In this document: one piece after another, positions 55,468 through 64,000 of the stretch
How positions within the stretch are numbered: position 1 is the stretch's first letter
How the letters are laid out: every line of letters begins with the position of its first letter
Assembly (NCBI RefSeq): GCF_003315795.1
Contig: NZ_QMEY01000004.1
Location: 372,001-436,000, forward strand
Direction of reading: 5' to 3'
DNA: 64,000 nt
Source of the DNA: Spongiactinospora rosea
Lineage (GTDB): Bacteria > Actinomycetota > Actinomycetes > Streptosporangiales > Streptosporangiaceae
The notes under the pieces: model-generated
Told to the model about the DNA's origin: nothing
The model's input: the letters and a program-made list of their open reading frames with translations, nothing else
Databases searched by the model: none
Program-made: the position numbers and the translations under genes

Positions 55468-57765
55468 ATGTCGAAACGGGGGATGAGTCTGGCCGGGTCC
55501 GGCTCCAAGATCGTAGCTCTGGCCGGAATGGGAGTCGCCGCCGGAGTTCTCGTCGCCGGGATCGCCCTGCCCGCCGTAGGCGGCGTGGGACTGGGCGTCA
55601 TCTCGGTCAAGGACGAGCTCAACCTCAATCCGGAAGACCTCAAGGAACCGCCGCTCGCCGAGCGCACGACGATCCTTGACGCCAACGGCAAGCAGATCGC
55701 GCAGTTCTACGAGGAGTACCGCGAGGTCGTCCCGTTCGACCAGATCGCCGACATCATGAAGACGGCGATCATCTCCATCGAGGACTACCGCTTCTACCAG
55801 CACGGCCCCATCGACATCGAGGGCACGATCCGGGCCCTCGCCACCAACCTTCACTCCGGCGGGGTCAGCCAGGGCGGTTCGAGCATCACCCAGCAGTACG
55901 TCAAGCAGGTGCTGCTCAACCAGGCCGACTCCAAGAAGGAACAGCAGAAGGCGATCGAGGCCAGCTACGCCCGCAAGCTCAACGAGCTGCGCTACGCGAT
56001 GGCGATCGAGAAGAAGTACTCCAAGGACCAGATCCTGGAGAAGTACCTGAACATCGCCTACTTCGGCGCGAGCGCCAACGGCGTGGAGGCGGCGGCCAAG
56101 CGGTTCTTCGGCGTCAAGGCGTCGGAGCTGACGCTGGCCCAGGCGGCGACGCTGGCGGGAGCCGTACAGGACCCCAACGCGACCGACCCCAACCGCGGCA
56201 AGAAGTTCCGCGAGGCGCTGCTCCACCGGCGCAACATCGTGCTGGACCGGATGGCCGAGCTGGGGAAGATCAGCAAGGCCGACGCCGCCGAGGCCAAGGC
56301 GGAGAAGCTGGGATACAAGGGCACCCCGCTGCCCGGCGGTTGCGAGAACAGCGAATACCCCTACTTCTGCATGTACGTCCGGCAGGACATCCTGAGAAAC
56401 CGCGACTTCGGCAAGACCCCCAAGGCCCGGCTGGAGTTCCTCAACCGCGGCGGCCTCACCATCAAGACCACGATCAGCCCCAAGATGCAGGCCGCGGCCG
56501 ACAAGGCGATCAAGAAGCGGGTCTCGCCCACCGACTACGCGATGGCCTCCGAGGCCCTGGTCGAGCCGGGCACCGGGCAGATCAAGGCGCTGGCCTCCAG
56601 CCGCGCGTACGGCAACTCCAAGCGCAAGAAGGAGATGTCCTACAACGTGGTCGCCGACGCCGAGCACGGCGGCGGCACGGGCTTTCAGGCCGGGTCCACG
56701 TTCAAGATGTTCACCCTGGTCACCGCCCTGAAAGAGGGCATGAAGGTGAACGACGGGCTGACCGCGGGAGCCGGGTTCAGCTCCGGCTACTCCGGCTTCA
56801 AGAACTGCAAGGGCGAGAGCGTCGGCGACCCCAGCCACACCGTGACCAACGACGAGGGCGCCCCCGGCTTCCGGACCTTGCAGACCGGCACGTGGGGATC
56901 GGTCAACACCTTCTTCATGGCCCTTGAGCAGCGGGTCGGCCTGTGCGACGTGGTCAAGACGGCCAAGTCGATGGGCATCAAGCGCTCCGACGGGCTGGAC
57001 TTGGTCGAGGTCCCGGTCTTCACGCTCGGCGTGAACGAGATGGACCCGCTGACCGTCGCCAACGCCTTCGCGGTGCTCGGCGCCCGCGGCAAGTACTGCG
57101 AGCCGATGGCGATCAGCCAGATCACCGACAGGTACGGCAAGGTCGAGAAGTACAAGCCGAAGTGCCGTCAGGCCATCGACGCCGAGGTGGCCGACGCCGC
57201 AGCCCATGTGCTGGAGGGCGTCTTCACCAAGGGCACCATGCGCGGCGTGGGCGGCATCGGCCGCGACGCGGCGGGCAAGACCGGCACCACCGACAGCCAG
57301 TCCACCGCCTGGTTCGCCGGCACCACCCCCGACCTGGCCGGAGCGGTCAGCATCGGCGACCCGCGCGGCGCGGTCACCCACAAGCTGAACGGCGTGACCA
57401 TCGGCGGCAGGTACTACGGCTCGGTCTTCGGGGCCACCATCCCCGGCCCGATCTGGAAGGACACGATGATCGCCGCGCTCAAGGGCACGCCGAAGACCTC
57501 CTTCGAGCCGATCAACTCCTCGCGCTTCGGCGGCTGCGGCTCGGGCTGCGCGCCCAAGAAGAAGGTCGAGTCCGACGACGACGACGGCCGTGGTAACCGC
57601 GACGGCAACGACATCATCGTGGAGCTGGGCAACGAGGAGGCCCGCGAGCAGCAGGGTCCGCAAAACGGCTGGGAGCAGGGCCGGGAGCGCGGTCGTGAGC
57701 AGGGCCCCGAGCAGGGTCCTGACCTGGGCCTGGAGTTCGGCAGGGAGCAGGATCTGGAGCGCTGA
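55468..57765 (+). CDS. Bifunctional class A penicillin-binding protein (transglycosylase/transpeptidase)
   Basis: The protein has 765 residues. One N-terminal membrane anchor (LAGMGVAAGVLVAGIALPAVGGVGLGVI). The GT51 transglycosylase domain has catalytic Glu105 in SIEDYRFYQHGPID, then GGSSITQQYVKQ and the downstream KRYSKDQILEKYLN-type motif (here KKYSKDQILEKYLNIAYFG). The transpeptidase domain shows SxxK at Ser410 (GSTFK), SxN in GSVNTF and KTGTT with Lys604. It polymerises and cross-links peptidoglycan outside the membrane. The C-terminal ~60 residues form a low-complexity tail of GREQGPEQGP-like repeats. It is transcribed away from the small secreted protein gene. Confidence 0.92.
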   Translation: MSKRGMSLAGSGSKIVALAGMGVAAGVLVAGIALPAVGGVGLGVISVKDELNLNPEDLKEPPLAERTTILDANGKQIAQFYEEYREVVPFDQIADIMKTAIISIEDYRFYQHGPIDIEGTIRALATNLHSGGVSQGGSSITQQYVKQVLLNQADSKKEQQKAIEASYARKLNELRYAMAIEKKYSKDQILEKYLNIAYFGASANGVEAAAKRFFGVKASELTLAQAATLAGAVQDPNATDPNRGKKFREALLHRRNIVLDRMAELGKISKADAAEAKAEKLGYKGTPLPGGCENSEYPYFCMYVRQDILRNRDFGKTPKARLEFLNRGGLTIKTTISPKMQAAADKAIKKRVSPTDYAMASEALVEPGTGQIKALASSRAYGNSKRKKEMSYNVVADAEHGGGTGFQAGSTFKMFTLVTALKEGMKVNDGLTAGAGFSSGYSGFKNCKGESVGDPSHTVTNDEGAPGFRTLQTGTWGSVNTFFMALEQRVGLCDVVKTAKSMGIKRSDGLDLVEVPVFTLGVNEMDPLTVANAFAVLGARGKYCEPMAISQITDRYGKVEKYKPKCRQAIDAEVADAAAHVLEGVFTKGTMRGVGGIGRDAAGKTGTTDSQSTAWFAGTTPDLAGAVSIGDPRGAVTHKLNGVTIGGRYYGSVFGATIPGPIWKDTMIAALKGTPKTSFEPINSSRFGGCGSGCAPKKKVESDDDDGRGNRDGNDIIVELGNEEAREQQGPQNGWEQGRERGREQGPEQGPDLGLEFGREQDLER

Positions 57766-57831
57766 CCCCCGGTCGCCCCGCGGATTTCTCTCGGTCACCT
57801 TCCGGGTCTACGACACGGGTCGCCTTAGCCC

Positions 57832-57837
57832 CATAAT
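57832..57837 (+). promoter_or_regulatory. Candidate -10 element upstream of the kinase-like gene
   Basis: CATAAT in CCCCATAATTGG, the same string as before the PBP gene, 33 nt before the ATG at 57871. No clear -35 is visible. Confidence 0.3.
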
Positions 57838-57870
57838 TGGTGATCTACGGGCGGATTGGGAGGAATTCCG

Positions 57871-59808
57871 ATGCCGGAGATCAGCGCGCTACGGCCGGGC
57901 GACCCCGCCGAGGTCGGCGGCCACCGGCTGACCGGACGCCTGGGCGACGACGTGTTCGCCGCCCAGGCGCGCACGGGCGAGCGGGTCGTGGTGAAGCTGC
58001 TCCTCCCGGACGTGGACCGCGAGCGCTTCCACCGGGCGATCGCGCCCCTCCAGGGGTTCTCCGCCTTCTACACGGCCCGCGTCCTCGCCACCGGCGTCCA
58101 CGGCGACCGGCTGTTCGTGGTCAGCGAGTACATCGACGGGCCCACGCTGGCCGAGTCGGGCGGCCTGGTGACCGGGGTGGGCCTGCACCGGCTGGCGGTG
58201 GGCACGATGACCGCGCTGGTCGCGATCCACCAGGCCGGGCTGGTCCACGGCGACCTGCGGCCGGGCAACGTGGTGCTCGGCCCGGACGGCCCCCGGGTGA
58301 TCAACTTCGGCGTGGCCAGGGCGGTGACCTCGACCGAGACCGGGGCGACCCGCAGGGTGGAGCTGCCCGCCTACACCGCGCCGGAACGGCTGAGCGGAGG
58401 CCCGCCCAGCGCCGCGGCCGACGTCTTCTCCTGGGCGGCGACCATGGCGGCGGCCGCCTCCGGCCGCTCGCCGTTCGACGGCGGCACGATGGCCGGTACG
58501 GTCAACCGGATCGTCAACGACGAGCCCGAGCTCCCGGACCTGGGCGAGCTGCACGGCCTGATCACCGCCTGCCTGGCCAAGGACCCGGCCAGGCGGCCCG
58601 CGGCCGGTGACGCGCTGCTGCGCCTGGTGGGCGAGCCGAGCGTGCTCACCTCCCAGGTGTCGGTGGCCACGCCCCCGTCGCGGCAGGACGGCACGACCCG
58701 GCCGGTCGGCAGGGGCCGCGGCGTCCTCACGGCCGGGGCGGCGTTCCTGGCGGGGGCGCTCATCGCGGGCACCGGCGTCTACTTCCTGGTCCCCGGCGAG
58801 CGCGGCCAGGCCGTCGCGGACGGCGAGACGACCTCGACGGCCACCCCGCAGCCCCCGGTGATCACCGCCCGGCCGCCGGTCACCCCCGGTTCCACGGCCG
58901 CCCCGCTGGAGAAGGTGGAGGGCAAGGCCGCCAGTGACCTCAAGCTGGACCGGGCCCAGGCCACCCTGCACGAGCACCCCAACGATCCGCTCCGCCTCCA
59001 GGCGTACCTGGAGGTGTCCAGCCCGTTCGGCAGCTATGTCAGGGACAGGTCCGGGGCCTTCAAGCAGGTCGGCACCGGCGAGGAGCCCCAGGTGTCGCCG
59101 GACGGCACCTGGGTGGTGCTCAACCCCTGGCTCAAGTTCCGCGACTCCGACACCGACCAGGTGCGGTTCCTCCGCCCGGACACCGGCGAGCAGTTCACCG
59201 TGTCCACCGTCAAGAAGCCGCTGAAGACGATGTTCCCGGTGTGGTCCAGGGACGGCTCCAAGGTGCTGCTGTCGATTCACGACGACCACGAGCCGCAGCG
59301 GATCACCGGTTTCGTGCTCATCGACGTGCGCACCAGGACCGCCACCCAGGTCGAGGCCGAATACACCGACGACGCCGCGCTGGCCTTCACCTTCACGCCG
59401 GACGGCACGGTCGCCCGCGGCTACCACGACGGCAAGGCCGTCGGGATGGAGTACTACAACCTGTCCGGGCAGGTCACCAAGTCCTTCCACTGGGTGGGCA
59501 AACCCCGCTCCCGGGACTGGTTCTCCCCGTCGGGCGAGCGGTTCGTCACGGTCTGCCCTGATGAGAAGAACTACTGCGTCTGGGACACCAAGACCGGCGA
59601 CCGCAGGGCCACCGTGCGGACCGGCCCGGACGGGCAGCAGCTCCTCGGCTGGTTCAACGAGAACCACCTGCTGGTCCAGGACCCGGTGAAGGGCAAGAAG
59701 AACGCGGACCAGGTCAAGGTCATCGACTTCGTCGGGGCGACCAAACGGGTGCTCGCCGACGTGCATCCGCTGAAGGCGGCGCTGCAGTTCGCCCGCGTGG
59801 CGCGCTGA
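57871..59808 (+). CDS. Predicted Ser/Thr pseudokinase with extracytoplasmic propeller-like domain
   Basis: The protein has 645 residues, starting at ATG 57871 with GGAGG 8 nt upstream. The kinase-like domain (~15-265) keeps beta3 Lys42 (VVVKLL) and the catalytic-loop Asp128 (HGDLRPGN), but the DFG motif is replaced by NFG (Asn145 in VINFGVAR), so the magnesium-binding Asp is lost. HRD is also HGD. A transmembrane helix (VLTAGAAFLAGALIAGTGVYFLV) follows at ~290. Residues ~385-640 are beta-rich with repeated SPDGTW/SRDGSK/TPDGTV segments, a likely WD40-like beta-propeller outside the membrane. It is adjacent to an active-looking paralogue, with which it may pair. Confidence 0.8.
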   Translation: MPEISALRPGDPAEVGGHRLTGRLGDDVFAAQARTGERVVVKLLLPDVDRERFHRAIAPLQGFSAFYTARVLATGVHGDRLFVVSEYIDGPTLAESGGLVTGVGLHRLAVGTMTALVAIHQAGLVHGDLRPGNVVLGPDGPRVINFGVARAVTSTETGATRRVELPAYTAPERLSGGPPSAAADVFSWAATMAAAASGRSPFDGGTMAGTVNRIVNDEPELPDLGELHGLITACLAKDPARRPAAGDALLRLVGEPSVLTSQVSVATPPSRQDGTTRPVGRGRGVLTAGAAFLAGALIAGTGVYFLVPGERGQAVADGETTSTATPQPPVITARPPVTPGSTAAPLEKVEGKAASDLKLDRAQATLHEHPNDPLRLQAYLEVSSPFGSYVRDRSGAFKQVGTGEEPQVSPDGTWVVLNPWLKFRDSDTDQVRFLRPDTGEQFTVSTVKKPLKTMFPVWSRDGSKVLLSIHDDHEPQRITGFVLIDVRTRTATQVEAEYTDDAALAFTFTPDGTVARGYHDGKAVGMEYYNLSGQVTKSFHWVGKPRSRDWFSPSGERFVTVCPDEKNYCVWDTKTGDRRATVRTGPDGQQLLGWFNENHLLVQDPVKGKKNADQVKVIDFVGATKRVLADVHPLKAALQFARVAR

Positions 59809-61688
59809 TGGCCGCCGCCCCGCCCCGGCCCGGTGACCCGGCGGCGGTCGGCGGGTACACGATCACCGGCAGGCTCGGGCAGGGCGGGCAGGGGGTCGTC
59901 CTGCTCGGCGAGGGGCCGGACGGCGAGCGGGTGGCGATCAAGCTGATCCAGGCGGGCCTGGCGGACGGCGACGCCCGCGGCGCGTGGGCCGCCGAGATCG
60001 GGCTCGCCCGCAGGGTGAAGGCGTTCTGCACGGCCCAGGTGCTGGACACCGGCGAGTCGGACGGCGTGCCGTACATCGTGAGCGAGTTCGTGGACGGGCC
60101 CAGCCTGGCGCAGGTGATCAAGGAACGCGGGCCGCTGGGCGGGGCCGAGCTGCGCCGCGTGGCGATCGGCACGCTCACCGCGCTGGCCGCCATCCACCAG
60201 GCCGGGGTGGTGCACCAGGACTTCAAGCCGGGGAACGTGCTGCTCAGCAGGGACGGCCCGCGGGTGATCGACTTCGGCATCTCGCGCGCGCTGGACGCGG
60301 CCGAACGGACCGGCGAGGACCTGCTCGGCACCCCGCCGTTCATGGCGCCCGAGCAGTTCGCCGGGCTGCCCTCGGGGCCGCCCGCCGACCTGTTCGCCTG
60401 GGGGTCCACGATCGTGTGCGCGGCGACCGGCCGCCCGCCGTTCGGGGCGGGCGACCTGCCGGCGGTGATCAGTGGCATCCTGCACGCCGAACCGGACCTC
60501 GGCGCACTCGACGGCGAGCTGCGCGAACTGGTCGCGCGCTGCCTGGCCAAGGACCCGGCGGCGCGTCCCACCGCGACACAGGCGCTGCTGACCCTGCTCG
60601 GCCATCCGGTGCCCGAGGTGCGGCTGCTGGCGAAGGGCCAGGAGTCGGCCGCCCCGCCCGCGCGCCGCCGCCGGTGGCCGGTCGTCCTGGCCGCCGCGGC
60701 CTGCGCGGTGGCGCTCGCGGTCACGGCGGGCGTCCTGCTCACCCGTACGGGCCCGGCCCCGCCGGCGGCTCCCGCGCCCAGGGGCGGCAGGATGCCGCTG
60801 ACATCGACCTCCGAGGTCCGCATCCCCGGCACCGGGATCACCCTGCACGAGAACCCCGCCGACCCCGTGTCGGTCTCCAGCTACGTCGACGGCCGCGATA
60901 AGACCAGCGGCACGCCGTCCTACGTGCGCGACCCGCGCACCCGCCGGTTCGCCTACCACGGTGGGTTCCAGTACCCCGTCACCTCACCGGGCGGCGGCTA
61001 CGTGGCGTCCGTGTCCGTCGGCGCCCTGACCGACCCGACCTTCGAGACGATCCGGATCGTCGATCGGGTGCGCGGGCAGGAGGTGCAGATCAGGAGCGTC
61101 GCCAGACCGGCCTACACCGCATCCCCGGCATGGCGCGGCGACGGGCGGCTGCTGTTGCTGACCATCTATCCCCAGCCCGGCACGGGACGCAAGGAGACCG
61201 ACGGCTTCGTGGTCGTCGATCCGGCGGCGCGGACCGCCTCGGTGGTGTCCCTCCCCGGCGGACACGACTCGGCCTACCAGTGGGGCGCGGACGGCTCGAC
61301 GGTGCTGCACCAGGGCGCGGGCGGCACGGTCGCGGTGCACGACCTCAAGGGCAGGGTGCTGCGCTCGTTCCGCGGCGTCGGGCAACTGCTCGCCATGAAC
61401 GCGGCGAGGTCATGGGCGGGCACGGTGTTCGGCACGACCTGCCCGGGTCTTTCGGTGAGCCTCTGCCTGTGGGACGCCGCCTCCGGCGCGCGGCGGGCGT
61501 CGGTGCCGCTGCCCGAGCGGGTCGTCGTCCGGGGCTGGCTGGACGACCTGCACCTGCTCGCGGTGCGGTCCGGCCCCCGCACCACCGAAGTGATCATGCT
61601 GGACCGGCGCGGCGCGGCCGTGCGCACGCTGGCCGAAGGGCCGACCGCCGATCTCGGCGACGTCACCCTGTGGTTCACCGCGAACTGA
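59808..61688 (+). CDS. Ser/Thr protein kinase with extracytoplasmic propeller-like domain
   Basis: The protein has 626 residues. The ATG overlaps the previous stop (TGATG). The kinase domain has the Gly-rich loop GRLGQGGQGVVL, Lys in VAIKLIQ, catalytic Asp138 in HQDFKPGNVLL, Asp155 in VIDFGISRA and APEQFAG, so all main catalytic residues are present. HRD is HQD, i.e. non-RD. A transmembrane helix (WPVVLAAAACAVALAVTAGVLL) lies at ~290. The external part contains SPGGGYVASVS, TASPAWRGDGRLLL and similar beta-strand repeats. It probably phosphorylates cytosolic targets in response to a cell-wall or external signal and may act together with the upstream pseudokinase. Confidence 0.85.
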   Translation: MAAAPPRPGDPAAVGGYTITGRLGQGGQGVVLLGEGPDGERVAIKLIQAGLADGDARGAWAAEIGLARRVKAFCTAQVLDTGESDGVPYIVSEFVDGPSLAQVIKERGPLGGAELRRVAIGTLTALAAIHQAGVVHQDFKPGNVLLSRDGPRVIDFGISRALDAAERTGEDLLGTPPFMAPEQFAGLPSGPPADLFAWGSTIVCAATGRPPFGAGDLPAVISGILHAEPDLGALDGELRELVARCLAKDPAARPTATQALLTLLGHPVPEVRLLAKGQESAAPPARRRRWPVVLAAAACAVALAVTAGVLLTRTGPAPPAAPAPRGGRMPLTSTSEVRIPGTGITLHENPADPVSVSSYVDGRDKTSGTPSYVRDPRTRRFAYHGGFQYPVTSPGGGYVASVSVGALTDPTFETIRIVDRVRGQEVQIRSVARPAYTASPAWRGDGRLLLLTIYPQPGTGRKETDGFVVVDPAARTASVVSLPGGHDSAYQWGADGSTVLHQGAGGTVAVHDLKGRVLRSFRGVGQLLAMNAARSWAGTVFGTTCPGLSVSLCLWDAASGARRASVPLPERVVVRGWLDDLHLLAVRSGPRTTEVIMLDRRGAAVRTLAEGPTADLGDVTLWFTAN

Positions 61689-61705
61689 CCGGCCGCTCAG
61701 GCCGG
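61689..61705. terminator. Small hairpin between convergent kinase and Cys-rich protein genes
   Basis: CCGGCC-GCTCA-GGCCGG is a 6-bp stem. It overlaps the stop codon of the minus-strand gene, so its role as a terminator is uncertain. Confidence 0.3.
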
Positions 61706-61957
61706 CGCGCCCACCCGGTCCACGATCTGGTCGGCGCCCTCCTCGCGGGCGCAGTGCGCGCAGCAGTACCACCGGTCACCGGCCTGTACGCCGTGCCCGA
61801 TCACCCGGCACCCGCAGTGCTCGCACACCGGGGCCATCCGCTGGATGGCGCACTCGAAGGAGTCGAACACATGGGTCGCCCCCTGCGCCCGGATCTCGAA
61901 GGCCATGTCGTAGTCGTTTCCGCAGGTCTCACAGCGTGCCAACGGTCTCTCCCCCAT
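61697..61957 (-). CDS. Cys-rich zinc-ribbon-like protein (metallothionein-like)
   Basis: The protein has 86 residues from ATG 61957; a longer frame to 62494 is read-through. Four Cys-x2-Cys-type pairs or near-pairs are visible: CETCGNDY, FECAI, CEHCGCRVIGHG and CCAHCAREEG, with several His. The arrangement fits two small zinc ribbons. Homologues of similar sequence (MAFEIRAQGATHVFDSFECAIQR) are sometimes annotated as prokaryotic metallothionein. Its role could be metal binding or protein interaction; no enzyme motif is present. Confidence 0.72.
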   Translation of the reverse strand: MGERPLARCETCGNDYDMAFEIRAQGATHVFDSFECAIQRMAPVCEHCGCRVIGHGVQAGDRWYCCAHCAREEGADQIVDRVGAPA

Positions 61958-62050
61958 CGCGTCTCGAACGCCTGCTCCGAAGGGAGGACTACCCGGGGCC
62001 GGGCCATCAAGTCGCCCGCACATCGGCAAGTTACGGCCACCCGGGCGGGG

Positions 62051-62106
62051 ACGGCGTCCTGCCTGCCTCCGCCGAAGGCAGGTCGCCGTGCCGCCACAGG
62101 TGGCGG
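62051..62106 (-). terminator. Two hairpins downstream of the DUF5999 gene
   Basis: ACGGCG...CCTGCCT-CCGCCGA-AGGCAGG...CGCCGT (62051-62089) has an inner and an outer stem. A second hairpin, CCGCCAC-AG-GTGGCGG, lies at 62091-62106. They would end the minus-strand DUF5999 transcript. Confidence 0.5.
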
Positions 62107-62148
62107 GAACGCGCCGGAGATCCGGCGGGCCGGGCGGCCGGGGCGGCG

Positions 62149-62337
62149 CTAGGCCGCGACGGGCGCCCGGTGCGGATCGACCGCGCGGCCGTCGGGCAGC
62201 AGCAGGCCGGTGTCCTCGAAGAGCAGGACGCCGTTGCAGAGCAGGCTCCACCCCTGGTCGGGGTGCGCGACGATGACGTGTGCGGCCTCGCGGTCGGCAG
62301 AGTAGGCAGTGGGGCAGGTCGGCTGGTGCTGGCACAT
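62149..62337 (-). CDS. DUF5999 family small protein
   Basis: The protein has 62 residues. The ATG at 62337 begins the diagnostic MCQHQPTCPTAYSADREAAH; AGAGG lies 8 nt upstream. The rest (VIVAHPDQGWSLLCNGVLLFEDTGLLLPDG) matches the actinobacterial DUF5999 family almost throughout. Cys2, His4, Cys8 and a later Cys could bind a metal ion. Function unknown; it is common in Streptomyces and relatives. Confidence 0.88.
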   Translation of the reverse strand: MCQHQPTCPTAYSADREAAHVIVAHPDQGWSLLCNGVLLFEDTGLLLPDGRAVDPHRAPVAA

Positions 62338-62612
62338 GATGGCACCTCTCAGGGTGGCGCTCGTGCGTGCGTGCATGTCCCATTCTGCCGAGCGCCACCG
62401 ACACTTTTCCTGCTCGACGGGGCCATGCACCTTCACGACTCCAGAATGTTCCACATCGCTGAAGAACCGCTTGCAGAACACTGAACCTTCGCACAACGCC
62501 GGCTGGAGCCGAGCCGGGCGGCCCGGCGGCAGCGCCCGAGGATTCGTCATATTAAGCAGGGAATTCCACTATTTTTGTGGGCAATGTCGTCGCCCCTGGA
62601 GTCCTTCCCCCG

Positions 62613-64000
62613 ATGACCACCGCACTACGGGCCGCCCTGGCCTTCACCCTGCTCGCGGGCTTCTACGCGCTGGTCGCTCTCGTCTTCGCCGGCGCCGTCT
62701 TCTTCGACGTCTATCTGTTCGTCGATTTCCACGCCCGCGGCATTCAGGTGGCCGCCGTACTGACGCTCGCCGCCATCGCGCTCGCCAGGGCGCTGTGGAT
62801 GGTCAGCCGGGCCAGACCCGGCGAGGAGCCGGGCGTGGCCGTGGACCAGCGTCAGGAGCCGGAACTGTGGCGGGTCGTCACGGACCTGGCCCAGCGGGTG
62901 CGCACCGCCCCGCCCGACGAGATCCGGCTGGTGGCCGAGGTCAACGCGGCGGTGGGCGAGGAGACCCGGCTGCTCGGCCTGGTGGCCACCCGCCGCCGGA
63001 TGTACATCGGGCTGCCGCTGCTCCAGGCCCTGACGGTGGACGAGATGCGCGCGGTGCTCGGCCACGAGCTCGGCCACTACAGCGGCGCGCACACCCGGCT
63101 CGGCGCGCCCGTCTACCGGGGCCGGGTGGCGCTCGGCGCGACCGTGGATCACCTGGGCCGCCACCCGGTGCTGCAACGCGTCTTCCTCACGTACGCCAAG
63201 CTCTACATGCGCGTGTCCCAGGCCGTCTCGCGGCGTCAGGAGCTGGAGGCCGACCGGTTCGCGGTGGCCATCGCGGGCCGCGAGGCGATGGGCGGAGCGC
63301 TGCGCAAGGTCCGTTTCACCGCACTGGGCTGGGACCTTTTCATGTCGGGCTACCTGAGCATGGCGGGCGCGGCGGGCAGCCGCCCGGCGCAGGTCATGTC
63401 GGGATTTTCCGCGCTGCTGGCCGAGTCGGGCAGGCAGGCCGAACTCGCCGCCGCCGCCGAGCAGCCGGAGACCACCTCGCCCTACGACTCCCATCCCAGC
63501 CTCGCCGAACGGCTGGCCGCCATCGCCGCGCTGCCCGACCCCGGGCACGTCCCCGACCGCAGGCCCGCCACGGCGCTGCTGGTCGATCCGGTGGTCGCGG
63601 CGAACGCCGTGGAGGGCACCATCTGGTCCCCGCAGGCGCTGGCCACGCTGCGGCCGGTGCCGTGGGAGGACATGGTGGCGGCGGCGATGTACGAGATGCG
63701 CAACGCCGAGGCGCTGCACGACCTCGCCGTGGCGGGGCAGCGGGTGATGGGCACGCCGCTGCCGTACCTGGACGCGGCCTTCGAGGCGCTGGCCAGGGGG
63801 CAGGCCGCGGCGCTCACGCACGAGCTGCGGCAGCTCGGCTGGAACCCCTCGGAGACGCTGCTCGGCGGCGTGCTCGGGCAGGCGCTGGAGGCGGTGCTGA
63901 TCCAGCACGGCGAGGCCCGCTGGCGGCTGTCGTGGTCGGGCCCGGCCCGGCTGCTCTACACCGACGGCGAGGAGGTCGCGCTGTCGCACTACGCCGCCAA
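62613..64000 (+). CDS. M48 family zinc metalloprotease, 3' end outside window
   Basis: The first 462 residues are visible and the frame is open to the last base. Two N-terminal membrane helices are seen (LAFTLLAGFYALVALVFAGAVFF, GIQVAAVLTLAAIALARALW). The zinc protease motif HELGH is at 151-155 (VLGHELGHYSGAHT) and a second Glu ligand is in RRQELEADRFAVAIAG (~212), as in HtpX/Ste24-type M48 proteases. After ~300 the sequence is a soluble extension with PVPWEDMVAAAMYEMRN and other segments. The ATG at 62613 has GGAG 12 nt upstream, so the start signal is weak. It is a membrane protease probably involved in protein quality control. Confidence 0.85.
   Translation, partial: MTTALRAALAFTLLAGFYALVALVFAGAVFFDVYLFVDFHARGIQVAAVLTLAAIALARALWMVSRARPGEEPGVAVDQRQEPELWRVVTDLAQRVRTAPPDEIRLVAEVNAAVGEETRLLGLVATRRRMYIGLPLLQALTVDEMRAVLGHELGHYSGAHTRLGAPVYRGRVALGATVDHLGRHPVLQRVFLTYAKLYMRVSQAVSRRQELEADRFAVAIAGREAMGGALRKVRFTALGWDLFMSGYLSMAGAAGSRPAQVMSGFSALLAESGRQAELAAAAEQPETTSPYDSHPSLAERLAAIAALPDPGHVPDRRPATALLVDPVVAANAVEGTIWSPQALATLRPVPWEDMVAAAMYEMRNAEALHDLAVAGQRVMGTPLPYLDAAFEALARGQAAALTHELRQLGWNPSETLLGGVLGQALEAVLIQHGEARWRLSWSGPARLLYTDGEEVALSHYAA

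Overview
The window is high-GC DNA with near-saturated third-position G/C, GTG starts and ATGA/GTGA gene overlaps. It carries an HrdB-type principal sigma factor, both topoisomerase IV subunits, an N-terminal-GNAT protein acyltransferase, DUF5998/DUF5999/DUF7455 proteins and a type II polyketide synthase. Together these point to the chromosome of a filamentous actinomycete. Streptosporangiales (Nonomuraea/Streptosporangium-like) is my best guess from gene content, but no phylogenetic test was possible. I saw no rRNA, tRNA, CRISPR array, prophage or transposase.

Layout. 1-3.7 kb: the end of a sigma-70-like gene, a small beta-rich protein and a TPR-CHAT (caspase-like) protein form one tight + strand unit. 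3.7-24.6 kb is the conserved core: rhodanese, DUF5998, Pat-type acyltransferase, PfkB kinase, RecQ with a phosphoribosyltransferase-like tail, ParC, redoxin, a 1-kb repeat-bearing gap, carbonic anhydrase, ParE, DUF7455, the principal sigma factor, a PAS/GAF/PP2C phosphatase and a HhH-GPD glycosylase. As I recall, Streptomyces has a comparable hrdB-parE-parC neighbourhood. 24.7-29.7 kb: two conserved hypothetical genes, the 5-oxoprolinase operon pxpABC and an FMN reductase behind a perfect 20-bp palindrome.

29.9-40.8 kb is a compact aromatic (type II) polyketide cluster. One minus-strand operon reads accA/D fusion, accB, accC, ACP, aromatase-cupin fusion, KS-alpha, chain-length factor, so malonyl-CoA supply is built into the PKS operon. 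Upstream lie a two-component system whose kinase contains a TTA codon, two ABM monooxygenase-like proteins and a ketoreductase. 40.8-42.6 kb: an orphan solute-binding lipoprotein.

42.7-47.6 kb: a membrane-anchored double CbxX/CfqX AAA+ ATPase, followed downstream by a run of decayed copies of its own 3' end, and a TPR-membrane-split-barrel fusion. 47.9-55.3 kb: MFS exporter, DoxX protein, ROK regulator, an ECF sigma factor with its CU044_5270-type partner, a heparinase-like protein and a small secreted peptide. 55.5-64 kb: a bifunctional class A PBP, a predicted pseudokinase next to an active-looking Ser/Thr kinase (both with extracytoplasmic propeller-like domains), two small Cys-containing proteins and a truncated M48 metalloprotease.

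Most interesting: (i) the decayed C-terminal copies behind the AAA+ gene, (ii) the self-supplied type II PKS with an unusual chain-length factor and 12-bp tandem repeats, (iii) TTA codons in only three genes, all regulatory or effector-like (TPR-CHAT, cluster histidine kinase, ROK regulator), (iv) an 89-bp tandem repeat family in the 14.4-15.4 kb gap, (v) PHO-box-like 10-11-bp direct repeats near 24.05 kb, and (vi) the pseudokinase/kinase pair.
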